A stretch of 64,000 nt of DNA, taken from the NCBI RefSeq assembly GCF_001045465.1, contig NZ_LFND01000003.1:248001-312000 (forward strand). The letters run 5' to 3'. Position 1 is the first letter of the stretch. Every line of letters starts with the position of its first letter. The DNA comes from Chryseobacterium angstadtii. Lineage in GTDB: Bacteria; Bacteroidota; Bacteroidia; Flavobacteriales; Weeksellaceae. The notes below the pieces were generated by a model. It did no database searches, was not told where the DNA came from, and saw only the letters and a list, made by a program, of their open reading frames with translations. The translations under genes and the position numbers were made by a program. Of this stretch, positions 6,583-15,344 are shown piece by piece.

Positions 6583-9456
6583 ATGAAAAGAAGAGACTTT
6601 TTGAAACAATGTTCAGCAGCTGCATCCGGTTTGGTTTTAGCGAATGTACTGCCATCTTATGCATGGGCAATGCCGGGCGAATATTATTCACCGGGATCTA
6701 AGTCACTGTTTGAAATATTCAGCAATCCTGAAAATCAGTACAGACCATTTGTCCGATGGTGGTGGAATGGCAATAAAATAGAAAAAGCAGAGCTGGCACG
6801 TGAGCTCAGGGTTTTAAAAGCGGCCGGAATAGGTGGGGTGGAAATCAATCCCATATCCTTTCCTTTACGCACAGACGATATGGGAAAACCCAGCGTAGAA
6901 TGGTTAAGCGATGAATGGATTGAATTATTGAAATTCACCCTTGAAGAGGCAGAATCATTAGACATGACCTGCGATTTGCTCGTCGGAACAGGATTTCCTA
7001 TGGGCGGTGATTTTCTGGAAAAAGAAGAATGCTCACAGATTGTGGTTTTAGCGGTTAAAAAACTCAAAGGTCCCCTTAAAACCGAATTTTCCCTTTTCGA
7101 TCTCTACAAAGAAGCAGATCCGGCCATTACCAGTCCATACAGCGGCAGAACCATGGAAATGCTGGAAGTAAAACTCGTGCCGGATCCACTTAATCATATG
7201 GATAAGGTGATTAATCTTTCAGATCAGATTCAAAGCGGAATGATCAGGGTTTCAGTACCCAAAGGAAATTACGCAGTGTACGGATTGGTTAAAATAAACC
7301 GTTTTATGAGCGTGATTCAAGGCGCTCCGGGTGGAATGGGACCAGTTCTAAATCACTATGATACCGCTGCTGTAAAGAAATATCTCAACAGAATGAGTAA
7401 TACCATTCAACAAAAAATCGGACCATTGAAAGGGAAGGTTCGCTCGTTTTTTATCGACAGTCTGGAAACGGAAGGAACAAACTGGAACAGCGATATGATG
7501 AATGAATTTCAAAAAAGGAGAGGTTATGATCTTTATCCCTATTTGGCTTTTGTCCTGTTTAAAATAGGAAGTATGGGAAATACAACGGGAACCAATATCC
7601 TTTATCCCGTAAAAACCGAACCGGAATTCAAAAAGATGATCAACCGTATGCGCTATGATTTCGAGCTGACCAAAGCAGAAATATTCAGAGAGAGGTTTGC
7701 AGATACCTTTGTGCAGTGGTGCAAAGATAATAACATAAAATCAAGAGCGCAGGGCTATGGAAGAGGCTACTTTCCATTGGAAGGAAGTTTTGACCTGGAT
7801 ATTCCCGAAGGCGAAACCTGGCTGAAGTATGGCATAGGAGAAGATATAAGTGAAGAAAAATTCACCCAGTATCCCTGGCATTTGGGCAGAGGAAATACCA
7901 TGATCAACAAATTGGTTTCTTCAGCCGCTCATTTAAAAGATAAAAAACTGATCAGCTCCGAAGAATTGACCAACACCGATATGGTATTCAACGAAGCTCT
8001 TGAAATTCTGAAAATAGCAGGAGACCAGAGCACCATATCCGGAGTGACCCATCCCGTTTTCCATGGATTCAATTATTCACCTCCCGAAGCGGCTTTCCCG
8101 GGCTGGATTACCTATGGCGGATATTTCAATGAGAAAAATACAATCTGGCCTTATTTTAAACATTATACAGACTATCGGGCCAGACTCTCAGCCATGCTTC
8201 AGCAGGCAACCATGTTTGCGGATATTGCCCTTTTAGCGCCTTTCGCAGATCAGTGGTCGGAGTTTGGAGCCCAGAATGAGCCTTTTCCGGTGGTGGTATC
8301 TCCTGCTTATCAGGCTTTGATATGGGAATCTGTCCATCAGAATGGCAATGCATGTGATTATGTTTCTGAAAACGTGATTAAGAATTCAGAAGTGAAAAAA
8401 GGTTTTCTTACTTATGAAAAAAGAAAGTATCACACCTTATTTCTGATTGAAGTGCATAGTCTGGATATAGCTGCGGCAGAAAAACTGCACGAGTTTGTAA
8501 ATGGAGGCGGAAAAGTATTCTGCATTGAAGCAATTCCGGATCGGTCTTCGGGCTGGAACAATTACGAGGCAAGAGATCTGGAAGTACAGCGCTGGATTGA
8601 GAAAATGAAGGCTTATCCGGAGCATTTTATTCATTTAAATAAACCCGCATCTGATTTTCTGGGTTGGTATAAAAGTGTTCAGGAGAAATACAATCTCACC
8701 CCTTATGTGAAGATCAGGGAACCCAAAACATTTATTACACAGATACGTTATCACACGGATGATGCCGAAATTTCCCTGATTAATAATTCCAGCAGTAAGC
8801 ACAGTGCCCAACTGGATTTAATATTTGAAAAAAATGTCATCAAAAACAAACAAGCCTGGTTATGGGATGCAGTAACGGGTAAACGGTTTAAACTGAATGC
8901 TCCGGATGGACATCTGAATATCAACTTAGGTCCGGCAGATTCAAAACTGATTGTCTTCGATAGGCACAAAAAAGGAACCGTATGGAAAGAAAGCCCTCTG
9001 ACAGGAAATGATGCAAAAGAAATCAACGGCCAATGGAATGCAGAATTCAGACATTATGACGGCACGGTGAAACAGGAAAAACTGGAAAATCTGAAAGATC
9101 TTAAAGAAATCCCTGAATATGCTTACTTTGCCGGAACCGTAATCTACCGAAATAGTTTCCGGCTGGAAGATAAAGAGACTGCACACTATATCAATCTGGG
9201 AAATGTATTCGGGATCTGCGAAGTATCAGTCAATGGGAAAGAGCTGGGAACGCAATGGTTTGGCAGAAGAATTTATCCTGTGGAAGGCTTACTCCGTAAC
9301 GGAACGAATGAAATCGAGATAAAAGTGACCACAGTTATGGTCAACTATATGAAAACTCTCAAAAATAATGAGGTAGCCCAATATTGGACCAATCAGAAAA
9401 AGAAAGACCAGCCGCTGCAGTCTATGGGATTGGTAGGCCCGGTAACTGTTTATTAA
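6583..9456 (+). CDS. Tat-exported glycoside hydrolase (GH106 / alpha-L-rhamnosidase-like)
   Basis: A 957-residue secreted enzyme. The N-terminus is a twin-arginine signal (MKRRDFLKQCSAAASG ... YAWA, cleavage near residue 29), so it is probably folded before export. The mature start, with FVRWWWNGN and a nearby GIGGVEI, is characteristic of the GH106-type (beta/alpha)8 catalytic domain, which removes alpha-L-rhamnose from plant polysaccharides and glycosides. The C-terminal 150 residues look like a galactose-binding jelly-roll (RNSFRL, YINLGNV, SVNGKELGTQW), also typical. The gene stands alone with its own promoter and bidirectional terminator; no SusC/D pair is next to it. Exact substrate is inference. 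Confidence 0.8.
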   Translation: MKRRDFLKQCSAAASGLVLANVLPSYAWAMPGEYYSPGSKSLFEIFSNPENQYRPFVRWWWNGNKIEKAELARELRVLKAAGIGGVEINPISFPLRTDDMGKPSVEWLSDEWIELLKFTLEEAESLDMTCDLLVGTGFPMGGDFLEKEECSQIVVLAVKKLKGPLKTEFSLFDLYKEADPAITSPYSGRTMEMLEVKLVPDPLNHMDKVINLSDQIQSGMIRVSVPKGNYAVYGLVKINRFMSVIQGAPGGMGPVLNHYDTAAVKKYLNRMSNTIQQKIGPLKGKVRSFFIDSLETEGTNWNSDMMNEFQKRRGYDLYPYLAFVLFKIGSMGNTTGTNILYPVKTEPEFKKMINRMRYDFELTKAEIFRERFADTFVQWCKDNNIKSRAQGYGRGYFPLEGSFDLDIPEGETWLKYGIGEDISEEKFTQYPWHLGRGNTMINKLVSSAAHLKDKKLISSEELTNTDMVFNEALEILKIAGDQSTISGVTHPVFHGFNYSPPEAAFPGWITYGGYFNEKNTIWPYFKHYTDYRARLSAMLQQATMFADIALLAPFADQWSEFGAQNEPFPVVVSPAYQALIWESVHQNGNACDYVSENVIKNSEVKKGFLTYEKRKYHTLFLIEVHSLDIAAAEKLHEFVNGGGKVFCIEAIPDRSSGWNNYEARDLEVQRWIEKMKAYPEHFIHLNKPASDFLGWYKSVQEKYNLTPYVKIREPKTFITQIRYHTDDAEISLINNSSSKHSAQLDLIFEKNVIKNKQAWLWDAVTGKRFKLNAPDGHLNINLGPADSKLIVFDRHKKGTVWKESPLTGNDAKEINGQWNAEFRHYDGTVKQEKLENLKDLKEIPEYAYFAGTVIYRNSFRLEDKETAHYINLGNVFGICEVSVNGKELGTQWFGRRIYPVEGLLRNGTNEIEIKVTTVMVNYMKTLKNNEVAQYWTNQKKKDQPLQSMGLVGPVTVY

Positions 9457-9545
9457 GGAAATTGGAATATGAATGTGAAAAAAGAGAAATTGATTTTGTT
9501 ATCCAGAGTTTTTATTTCTCAAATTTTACCAAATATATTATTAGA

Positions 9546-9580
9546 CAAAAGCTTCAGATACTTCTGAAGCTTTTGTTTTT
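9546..9580. terminator. Bidirectional terminator between convergent genes
   Basis: CAAAAGCTTCAG (9546-9557) pairs perfectly with CTGAAGCTTTTG (9564-9575), with a T-run to the right and A residues to the left, so it can end transcription from both the hydrolase and the leftward oxidase operon. Confidence 0.85.
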
Positions 9581-9596
9581 GTAAGTCTTGTTTTAT

Positions 9597-11360
9597 CTAC
9601 CACCCCAAATAATAATCTGGGTTCAGCCATATCGGGCGGTTCAGTCCAAAATATTCCTGAAGCATTTTTTCTGCCTCACAGAAAGCGCCTTCAACCCAGC
9701 CTTGCTGATCGGAATAGGCTTCTCCTACAATATGAATCTGTTCATCTGCTACAGGTTTTCTCATGTAAGGCATCACGTTTTCAACAGAGAATCCGGCTTT
9801 CCAGGCATGATATCCTGCACCGAACGGCTCGTCCGTCCAGTCTTTAAAATACGTCACATAAGGCTCCGGAATTGTAATTTCTTCACCATGAAGCTCACGA
9901 AGCTGGTTCATCAGTTCATCCACCATCATTCGGGTGGCCTGAACATCATCCAGCTCATGCAGTTCTTTCAGCGAGGCCGATTTGGCGGCTTTTACTTCAA
10001 AAAGAATTTTGTCATCAGATAATGCTTTCCAGAATGTTTCCGTTTCCATATCTCCGTAACTTCCTAAAAGCATGGAATTATTAGTCTGGGGATCCGTTCC
10101 GAAATAATAGCACTGTCTCATCGGTAAATCCGTAATAGAATGTCCTGAATCAATGCCAAGTTCCTTCCACCATGGATAAGGGAAGCCCATGAGTATTTTA
10201 AAAGCAGGTTCCATAATAACAGAGCGGATATTTTCATTCAACACTGAATTCTCATTAATATTGAAAAAGAAATTATCCTGATCCAGAAGTTCCAGAGACT
10301 TTCTAGGCATGGCAAGAACCAAAGTATTGGCGTAAACGTTCCATTGTGTATTGGTTTCCAGATTCAGGAAAGTAAGCCGGTATTTGTAGGTGCTTTTCAG
10401 ATCATGGTCTTTGGTGAAGGTAAGCAGTTTGTTTTTAGACCAGATACAGGCTCCTTCATGCTCCATATACGAATTGGCTACTGCATAGGCAATACTGTCA
10501 TAGCCTTCTTCAATGGTTTTGTAAATCGTTCCGGCGGAAAAATCTCCCACCATATAAGGAAAAGCCTCAGCCGCATTCCAGTTGATGGTATTGGAATAAT
10601 ATCCTCCCGCATTAGCCAAAAATTCATAACCTTCCTGTGAAACCTGATCTTTGAGGAGATTCCAGAAACCTAAATCATTGACTTTACGCTGATCATAGGG
10701 GGAATTGGGGAAATTATAAACCAGTTTAGGCTTGATATCATCCCAGTCTCTGCTCGTTAACTCAAAAGAATAATCGTAAATGGAAGATCCTTTGATGATT
10801 TTTTTTCCATAAGTTTCAGCTACCCAGGCATCAGCCATTAAAACATCGTAAATAACCTTGTTGAACAGCTGATCTGAACTGAAACCGAAATCATCATCAT
10901 TCAGATAATACCGGGTTGGCAGTTTTTCACCTTCTCCCTGCGCCACTGTCCAGGCATCCTGCTTGCAGCGGTCTTTTCGAAGATACATCAGCAGCTTTGA
11001 GGGATCGCCCATAGGAAAAGGGACAGGGGTCATTTTATCTTTCAGAACCGGGATACGCTTTGCAGGATCGGTTTCCGAAAGAGGGTAGCCTTCAATCAAA
11101 GTAGTTACAATTTCCTGAGAAGTAAGGTAACGCATACCTCCCAGTTCGCCCCAGAAATTCATTCCCGGCATAATGACAGATTCCAGTCTTCCGCCCAGTT
11201 TGTCGTTCATATCGAAGATTTGTACTTCGCTGGCAGTATATTTTTTATCCGTTACCAGGCGGTAAGCCGTGTATAGGCCTGAAGTTCCTGCACCAATAAT
11301 GGCGACTTCTGTTTTTAAATCCGGCTGTTTTCCGGTATTCAGAGGTGTATTTTTATTCAT
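9597..11360 (-). CDS. FAD-dependent L-amino-acid / monoamine oxidase
   Basis: A 587-residue flavoprotein of the flavin amine oxidase family. The dinucleotide-binding motif VAIIGAGTSGLYTAYRL is at about residues 19-35, the second FAD motif KLGGRL near 54, and GELGGMRYL near 71 is the ELGGMR signature of L-amino-acid oxidases. The C-terminal motif HIVGEAYSDQQGWVEGAF contacts FAD. There is no signal peptide, so it acts in the cytoplasm unless released. Such enzymes deaminate amino acids or amines to oxo acids/aldehydes with H2O2 and ammonia. The gene lies 12 bp downstream of a second FAD oxidase and is clearly co-transcribed with it. The substrate cannot be assigned. Confidence 0.85.
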   Translation of the reverse strand: MNKNTPLNTGKQPDLKTEVAIIGAGTSGLYTAYRLVTDKKYTASEVQIFDMNDKLGGRLESVIMPGMNFWGELGGMRYLTSQEIVTTLIEGYPLSETDPAKRIPVLKDKMTPVPFPMGDPSKLLMYLRKDRCKQDAWTVAQGEGEKLPTRYYLNDDDFGFSSDQLFNKVIYDVLMADAWVAETYGKKIIKGSSIYDYSFELTSRDWDDIKPKLVYNFPNSPYDQRKVNDLGFWNLLKDQVSQEGYEFLANAGGYYSNTINWNAAEAFPYMVGDFSAGTIYKTIEEGYDSIAYAVANSYMEHEGACIWSKNKLLTFTKDHDLKSTYKYRLTFLNLETNTQWNVYANTLVLAMPRKSLELLDQDNFFFNINENSVLNENIRSVIMEPAFKILMGFPYPWWKELGIDSGHSITDLPMRQCYYFGTDPQTNNSMLLGSYGDMETETFWKALSDDKILFEVKAAKSASLKELHELDDVQATRMMVDELMNQLRELHGEEITIPEPYVTYFKDWTDEPFGAGYHAWKAGFSVENVMPYMRKPVADEQIHIVGEAYSDQQGWVEGAFCEAEKMLQEYFGLNRPIWLNPDYYLGW

Positions 11361-11372
11361 GATTTTATAATT

Positions 11373-12560
11373 TTAAAGAGCTTTAAAGTATTGGCGTCCT
11401 AATTGGAAGTGGGAGATGTCATATTTCGTATGACCGTCCAAAGCCAGATCGGACATGATTTTTCCTAACAGAGGTGTGAATTTGGCCGCCCATCCGGTAG
11501 CATACACCACAATGTTTTTGTAATTCGGAACATATTTGGGTGCGAAATCAATCAGAAGTTCCTTATTGGGGATTTTACTCAGGGCAATAAGACAGGTGGA
11601 AGTATATTCCGGTTCTGTAGCCAGTCCGGTCATATGCTCTTTTACCCAGTCAGACGTATATCCAAGTTCCTGAGGGTTCGGAATTAATGTTCTGTCACCG
11701 GGTTCTTCTAATGGCTCAATCACAAAATCCGGTGCTACACGGATGTATTCCGGATGATCCCAGTCTACCGATGGAAAACCGTAAAACTGGTTGCCGTTTT
11801 CGCCCACGGCATTCTGGAATACAAACCAGGTCGGATATTGTATCTCAGGATTGGTTTTCTTAAAATAAGCCGAAGACATATTCCAGTAAGTGGCTTCTAT
11901 TTTGAAATCAAGCAGATTGATTACACTGTTGATGTACGGACCGGGAATAATGGCCAGCTTTTTAGCAATGTAAATACCGTTAGGCGTCGTAATTTCGAAA
12001 AGTTCTCCTATCTGTTTGATTTCAAACACAGGCGAATTCTCTTCCAGATGAACAGTTTCTTCTTTTCTGCACAAATTCAAAAGCGATTCGATGGTCGCTT
12101 TAAAATTAATGCTCGCCCCATCCGGCTGAAAAAGTCCGGTATACGTTTCCGGCAGGTTTTTGAAATGGTATTTTTCTTCAATTTCTTTCGCGGTAAGTGT
12201 CGTATAGGGAACATTCAAGGCTTTAAGAGCTTCTTCGGCCTCTGCAATATTGCCTTCGGTGGAATGTACTGCAGGATCTCCGAACCACAGCGTTCCCACC
12301 TTATCAAGCAAGGACTGTCCGGCTTCTTTTTCCAGTTCATCCCAGTAAGGCTGCGCATCCAGTGCCATTTGTACCATATATTCATCAGGGTAGGGAATCC
12401 GGAACTGGCGGGATACGCCTGCTGAACTTCCGAGCTGATTCACAAAAGTAAATTGTTCGAGAACTAAGGTTTTGGCTTTTCGCTTGCCGAGATGGTAAGC
12501 GGTTGCTAAACCAATGGCTCCGCCACCAATAACGATGACGTCGTAATTTTCTGTTTTCAT
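11373..12560 (-). CDS. FAD-dependent DAO-family oxidase (sarcosine oxidase-like)
   Basis: A 395-residue member of the DAO family closest to monomeric sarcosine oxidase/N-methyltryptophan oxidase. The Rossmann motif VIVIGGGAIGLATAYHLG opens the protein, and GSSAGVSRQFRIPY matches the GSSHG-SR-IR flavin-contacting segment. STCLIALS near residue 325 places a Cys where monomeric sarcosine oxidases attach FAD covalently, followed by the GWAAKFTPLLG motif. Typical reaction: oxidative demethylation or oxidation of a secondary or primary amine producing H2O2. Two amine-type oxidases in one operon plus a small unknown gene upstream suggest a specific pathway or a shared substrate. Function beyond family is inference. 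Confidence 0.85.
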   Translation of the reverse strand: MKTENYDVIVIGGGAIGLATAYHLGKRKAKTLVLEQFTFVNQLGSSAGVSRQFRIPYPDEYMVQMALDAQPYWDELEKEAGQSLLDKVGTLWFGDPAVHSTEGNIAEAEEALKALNVPYTTLTAKEIEEKYHFKNLPETYTGLFQPDGASINFKATIESLLNLCRKEETVHLEENSPVFEIKQIGELFEITTPNGIYIAKKLAIIPGPYINSVINLLDFKIEATYWNMSSAYFKKTNPEIQYPTWFVFQNAVGENGNQFYGFPSVDWDHPEYIRVAPDFVIEPLEEPGDRTLIPNPQELGYTSDWVKEHMTGLATEPEYTSTCLIALSKIPNKELLIDFAPKYVPNYKNIVVYATGWAAKFTPLLGKIMSDLALDGHTKYDISHFQLGRQYFKAL

Positions 12561-12737
12561 AGGTTATATTGTATTAGTTTTAGAAAGACGGAAAGAGGAA
12601 ATCGTCAACAGAAATTGCCAACCATTTTTTCATAAAGTGTAAAAACACAAAATAAGGATCATGCATTGGTACACTTCAAAAAAACAAGGCCGGCAATGGA
12701 ATGGTATGGACTGTTGAATTTAAATTTTCTTTTCTGC

Positions 12738-13154
12738 CTAATGGGCTTTACACATAGCATCCCAAGTAGTCCAGAAATGAGCATTAATGGCACCTGGGAA
12801 TGGATTCATACTGTCGGCAACGATGCCTACCATAGAAGCACAGTTGGAATTACAGCCTATTTCATTGTTACTTCCCTGTTGAGGCGGGATTTGGCGCCAC
12901 GTTCCTGTAGATCCGCTTAATAATTCCACTTTAATATCAAAGATTCCGGAAAGGTTGGGAGTTTGGATCTGTTTTGTAGGATTCTCGCTTGAAATGAAAT
13001 CACTCCAGTTACCTTGTGAGAAGGTTACACGCCATGTTGAAATCATTTTGGAGGTGTCGTTCTGAGGAGAAAGATAAACCCAGAACTGAGCTCCGTTGCC
13101 TAGTTGAAGCTGACCGGATGAATTGGCGGTTCCGCTTACGTTTGATGTTTCCAT
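12738..13154 (-). CDS. Small Cys-containing protein of unknown function upstream of two FAD oxidases
   Basis: A 138-residue protein that I do not recognise. It has no signal peptide or membrane segment. The first 90 residues look beta-rich with many Ser, Asn, Gln and Gly (QLQLGNGAQFWVYLSP, STWRVTFSQGNWSDF). The C-terminal part holds three Cys residues (IGCNSNCASMVGIVAD and DAMCKAH) and ends in an aromatic segment AHFWTTWDAM. It is in the same direction as the two FAD oxidases, 177 bp upstream of them. Possibilities: a carrier or substrate protein for the oxidases, a lectin-like or inclusion-type protein, or an unrelated small protein. None is supported beyond context. Confidence 0.6.
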   Translation of the reverse strand: METSNVSGTANSSGQLQLGNGAQFWVYLSPQNDTSKMISTWRVTFSQGNWSDFISSENPTKQIQTPNLSGIFDIKVELLSGSTGTWRQIPPQQGSNNEIGCNSNCASMVGIVADSMNPFPGAINAHFWTTWDAMCKAH

Positions 13155-13591
13155 ATTGAATTGTTTTGGTTGTTAGTTGTATGAATGATACTTTTCAGCG
13201 TGTCAGTGGGTGGATTCACCGTTACTATTTGACGCTTAATTGGTAGTTCAAAGTAACAAAGAAGACCCCATTTTTTATAGAGTATAAATGACCAATTACG
13301 GCTTTGAGTAGAAATACTTAATCCTGCTGAACCCTGATCCAGCCTTATATTATTGCCCGGACAGTCAAGGATTTTGCTTTTGGGTTGAATTAAAATAGGA
13401 AGCCTGAAATCTATATAGGTTTGAGAATTTTAAACCTTGATTTTATGACTCGTTCTATTTTAATCGGAAAGAAATCAGGATATTATAAAAATGACAAAGC
13501 TGATATTTTCCGGGAGATTTGTTGACACAGGATGAATGCTTTATCTTTGTTTTTCCGGATTGATGATAAGATGTTGGCCGAAAATACCTTT
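13155..13591 (+). other. Divergent intergenic region before the glutaminase gene
   Basis: This gap of about 437 bp separates the leftward oxidase group from the rightward glutaminase. Apart from the promoter at 13522-13549 I see no recognisable gene. A GTG/ATG-initiated extension of the glutaminase frame begins at 13532 but overlaps that promoter and is unlikely to be translated. Confidence 0.45.
13522..13549 (+). promoter_or_regulatory. Promoter for the glutaminase gene
   Basis: TTG at 13522-13524, a 17-nt spacer and TATCTTTG at 13542-13549 match the flavobacterial consensus exactly. Transcription would begin near 13556, after the first possible in-frame start (13532). This supports the ATG at 13592, where the signal peptide begins. 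Confidence 0.65.
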
Positions 13592-14605
13592 ATGAACAAA
13601 AACAGCTTTTTAGGGTCTGCAAAAATACTATATGTTGCAGCTTTTCTTTCTTTAAATACCTTTGCATACGCTCAGAAAACAACTGATATTTCAGCGGTTT
13701 CAGAAAAAACATTGAACAGTATTCTTGAAAAAAACAGAACCTATTCCGCACAGGGAAAAGTGGCTGATTATATTCCGGAACTGGCCAAGATGGAGGCTGG
13801 AGCAGTGGCTTTATCGGTAGTGGAAAAAAACGGAAAGATTTTTAATGTCGGGGACGTTCATAAAAAATTTACCATGCAGAGTATCTCTAAAATTATTGCA
13901 TTAATGATTGCAGTGAGTGAAAAGGGAGAAGCCAATGTTTTTGATAAAATGGGCTATTTCGGAACCGACCGACCTTTTAACTCCTATATTAATCTGGAAA
14001 CAGCAGGAAAACCACTCAATCCGATGATGAATGCCGGAGCCATTCTTACCACTTCCTTAATCTCCGGCGATGGCGAAAAACCATTCCTTAAAGTTTTGGA
14101 AATGGTTCGCTACATGACTAAAAATTCCGCAATCGACTATAATAAATCCGTTTACGAATCTGAAAAATCTACCGGACACCGTAACCGGGGAATGTTTTAT
14201 CTGATGAAAAACAATGGTTTGATTTCAGGAAATGAAGACCAGCTGGATAATTATTTCAAACAATGCTCTATTGAACTTACCGCTGAAGATTTAGCTAAAA
14301 TAGGATATTTCTTTGCCAATCAATGTGTTCGCTTTGACGGAGATTCTACATATAAAAATGCAGAGATGGCAAAATTGATAGAATCACAGATGCTCATCGC
14401 GGGAATGTATGAATTCAGTGGAGAATATGCCCGTACGGTCGGACTTCCCAGTAAATCAGGTGTTGGAGGAGGAATTACAGTCAGTGTTCCCGGAAAAATG
14501 GGGATTGGCGTTTTCAGCCCTGCTTTAGATACGCATGGAAATTCATTAGCCGGATATCATATGATTTTAGACCTTGTAAAACAGTATGGGCTGAGTATAT
14601 TTTAG
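13592..14605 (+). CDS. glsA: Exported glutaminase
   Basis: Glutaminase of the serine-dependent beta-lactamase-like family (GlsA type), hydrolysing glutamine to glutamate and ammonia. From the ATG at 13592 it has 337 residues including a clear Sec signal peptide (MNKNSFLGSAKILYVAAF ... AYAQ), so the enzyme is periplasmic or secreted, whereas most characterised GlsA enzymes are cytoplasmic. The SxxK nucleophile motif is S97-I-S-K100 in MQSISKIIAL. NPMMNAGAI is the glutamine-binding segment, and LPSKSGVGGGI is the family's C-terminal motif. The gene stands alone with a good promoter. The call is firm; the physiological role (nutrient scavenging) is inference. Confidence 0.92.
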   Translation: MNKNSFLGSAKILYVAAFLSLNTFAYAQKTTDISAVSEKTLNSILEKNRTYSAQGKVADYIPELAKMEAGAVALSVVEKNGKIFNVGDVHKKFTMQSISKIIALMIAVSEKGEANVFDKMGYFGTDRPFNSYINLETAGKPLNPMMNAGAILTTSLISGDGEKPFLKVLEMVRYMTKNSAIDYNKSVYESEKSTGHRNRGMFYLMKNNGLISGNEDQLDNYFKQCSIELTAEDLAKIGYFFANQCVRFDGDSTYKNAEMAKLIESQMLIAGMYEFSGEYARTVGLPSKSGVGGGITVSVPGKMGIGVFSPALDTHGNSLAGYHMILDLVKQYGLSIF

Positions 14606-14645
14606 AATGCTCAGATAATATTTACTTTGTGCCGCTATCGAAATA

Positions 14646-15344
14646 TCAGATCATTTTATTCTTGAGATCCTTATATTTCGATCGTCCCACAGGTAGAGTT
14701 TCGCCGTTTTTAAGGAGTGCCTGGTATCGGGTACCGGATTGAATCAGTATCTTTTCAATTTGCTGAAAATTAACCAGATAAGATTTGTGAATGCGTTCAA
14801 ACCGATTGGGGAGAAGCTGTTGCAGAAGTTCCAGTGATTTGTCATGCAGTTCGTTCTGTCCGTTTCTCAGATGGAGTTCCGTGTAGATTCCTGCTCCTTT
14901 AATATAAATCACTTCGGCAATATTGATCAGTCGTACCTGTCCGGCTCTCTTTACAGCAAGATATTCAATGCCTGCATCCGGCTTTAATGCCGGGCTTACA
15001 AATCTTGTCAGAGCTTTGAAAAGCCTCTCCTCATCGAAAGGTTTCGGAACAAAATCAAGGACTCCATAGGTAAACGCAGTAATCGCTTTGTCTGTATTGG
15101 CAGAAACAATGATGGTATGAAAAGAAGCGGCTACCATTTGCTCCAATACTTCAAAACCGTTATCGCCATTAAGATTAAGATCCAGCAACAGAAGATCAGG
15201 TGCCTGAACTGCTATTTCATCAAGCCCTTTTTGAAGAGAATCACAGATGATGATATCAGCAGGTCTATCCATAAAAAATTCGGATGTCATACGTTGCAAA
15301 CGGCGGGCGATTCTCGCTTCATCCTCAATAATCAGAATCTTCAT
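14646..15344 (-). CDS. LytTR-family response regulator
   Basis: A 232-residue two-domain regulator: a receiver domain (residues 1-120) with acidic pocket IIEDE, phosphoacceptor Asp55 in LLLLDLNL, the switch Ser/Thr in IIVSAN and the Lys in FVPKPF, then a LytTR DNA-binding domain (about 130-232, with IYIKGAGIYTELHLRNG and FERIHKSYLVNFQQIEK, the latter conserved in the family). Its start overlaps the sensor gene by 4 bp, so the two are translationally coupled. LytTR regulators bind short direct repeats, often controlling surface or secretion genes. The divergent TonB-dependent receptor at 17118 is a reasonable target. Confidence 0.93.
   Translation of the reverse strand: MKILIIEDEARIARRLQRMTSEFFMDRPADIIICDSLQKGLDEIAVQAPDLLLLDLNLNGDNGFEVLEQMVAASFHTIIVSANTDKAITAFTYGVLDFVPKPFDEERLFKALTRFVSPALKPDAGIEYLAVKRAGQVRLINIAEVIYIKGAGIYTELHLRNGQNELHDKSLELLQQLLPNRFERIHKSYLVNFQQIEKILIQSGTRYQALLKNGETLPVGRSKYKDLKNKMI

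Noticed and set aside
9588..12425. Several rightward open frames opposite the oxidase genes (for example 9588-10022 and 11754-12425)
   Set aside because: Their translations lack family motifs and lie wholly antisense to well-supported FAD enzymes.
13532..13591. Longer N-terminus for the glutaminase
   Set aside because: It overlaps a consensus promoter whose start site lies downstream and would bury the signal peptide.
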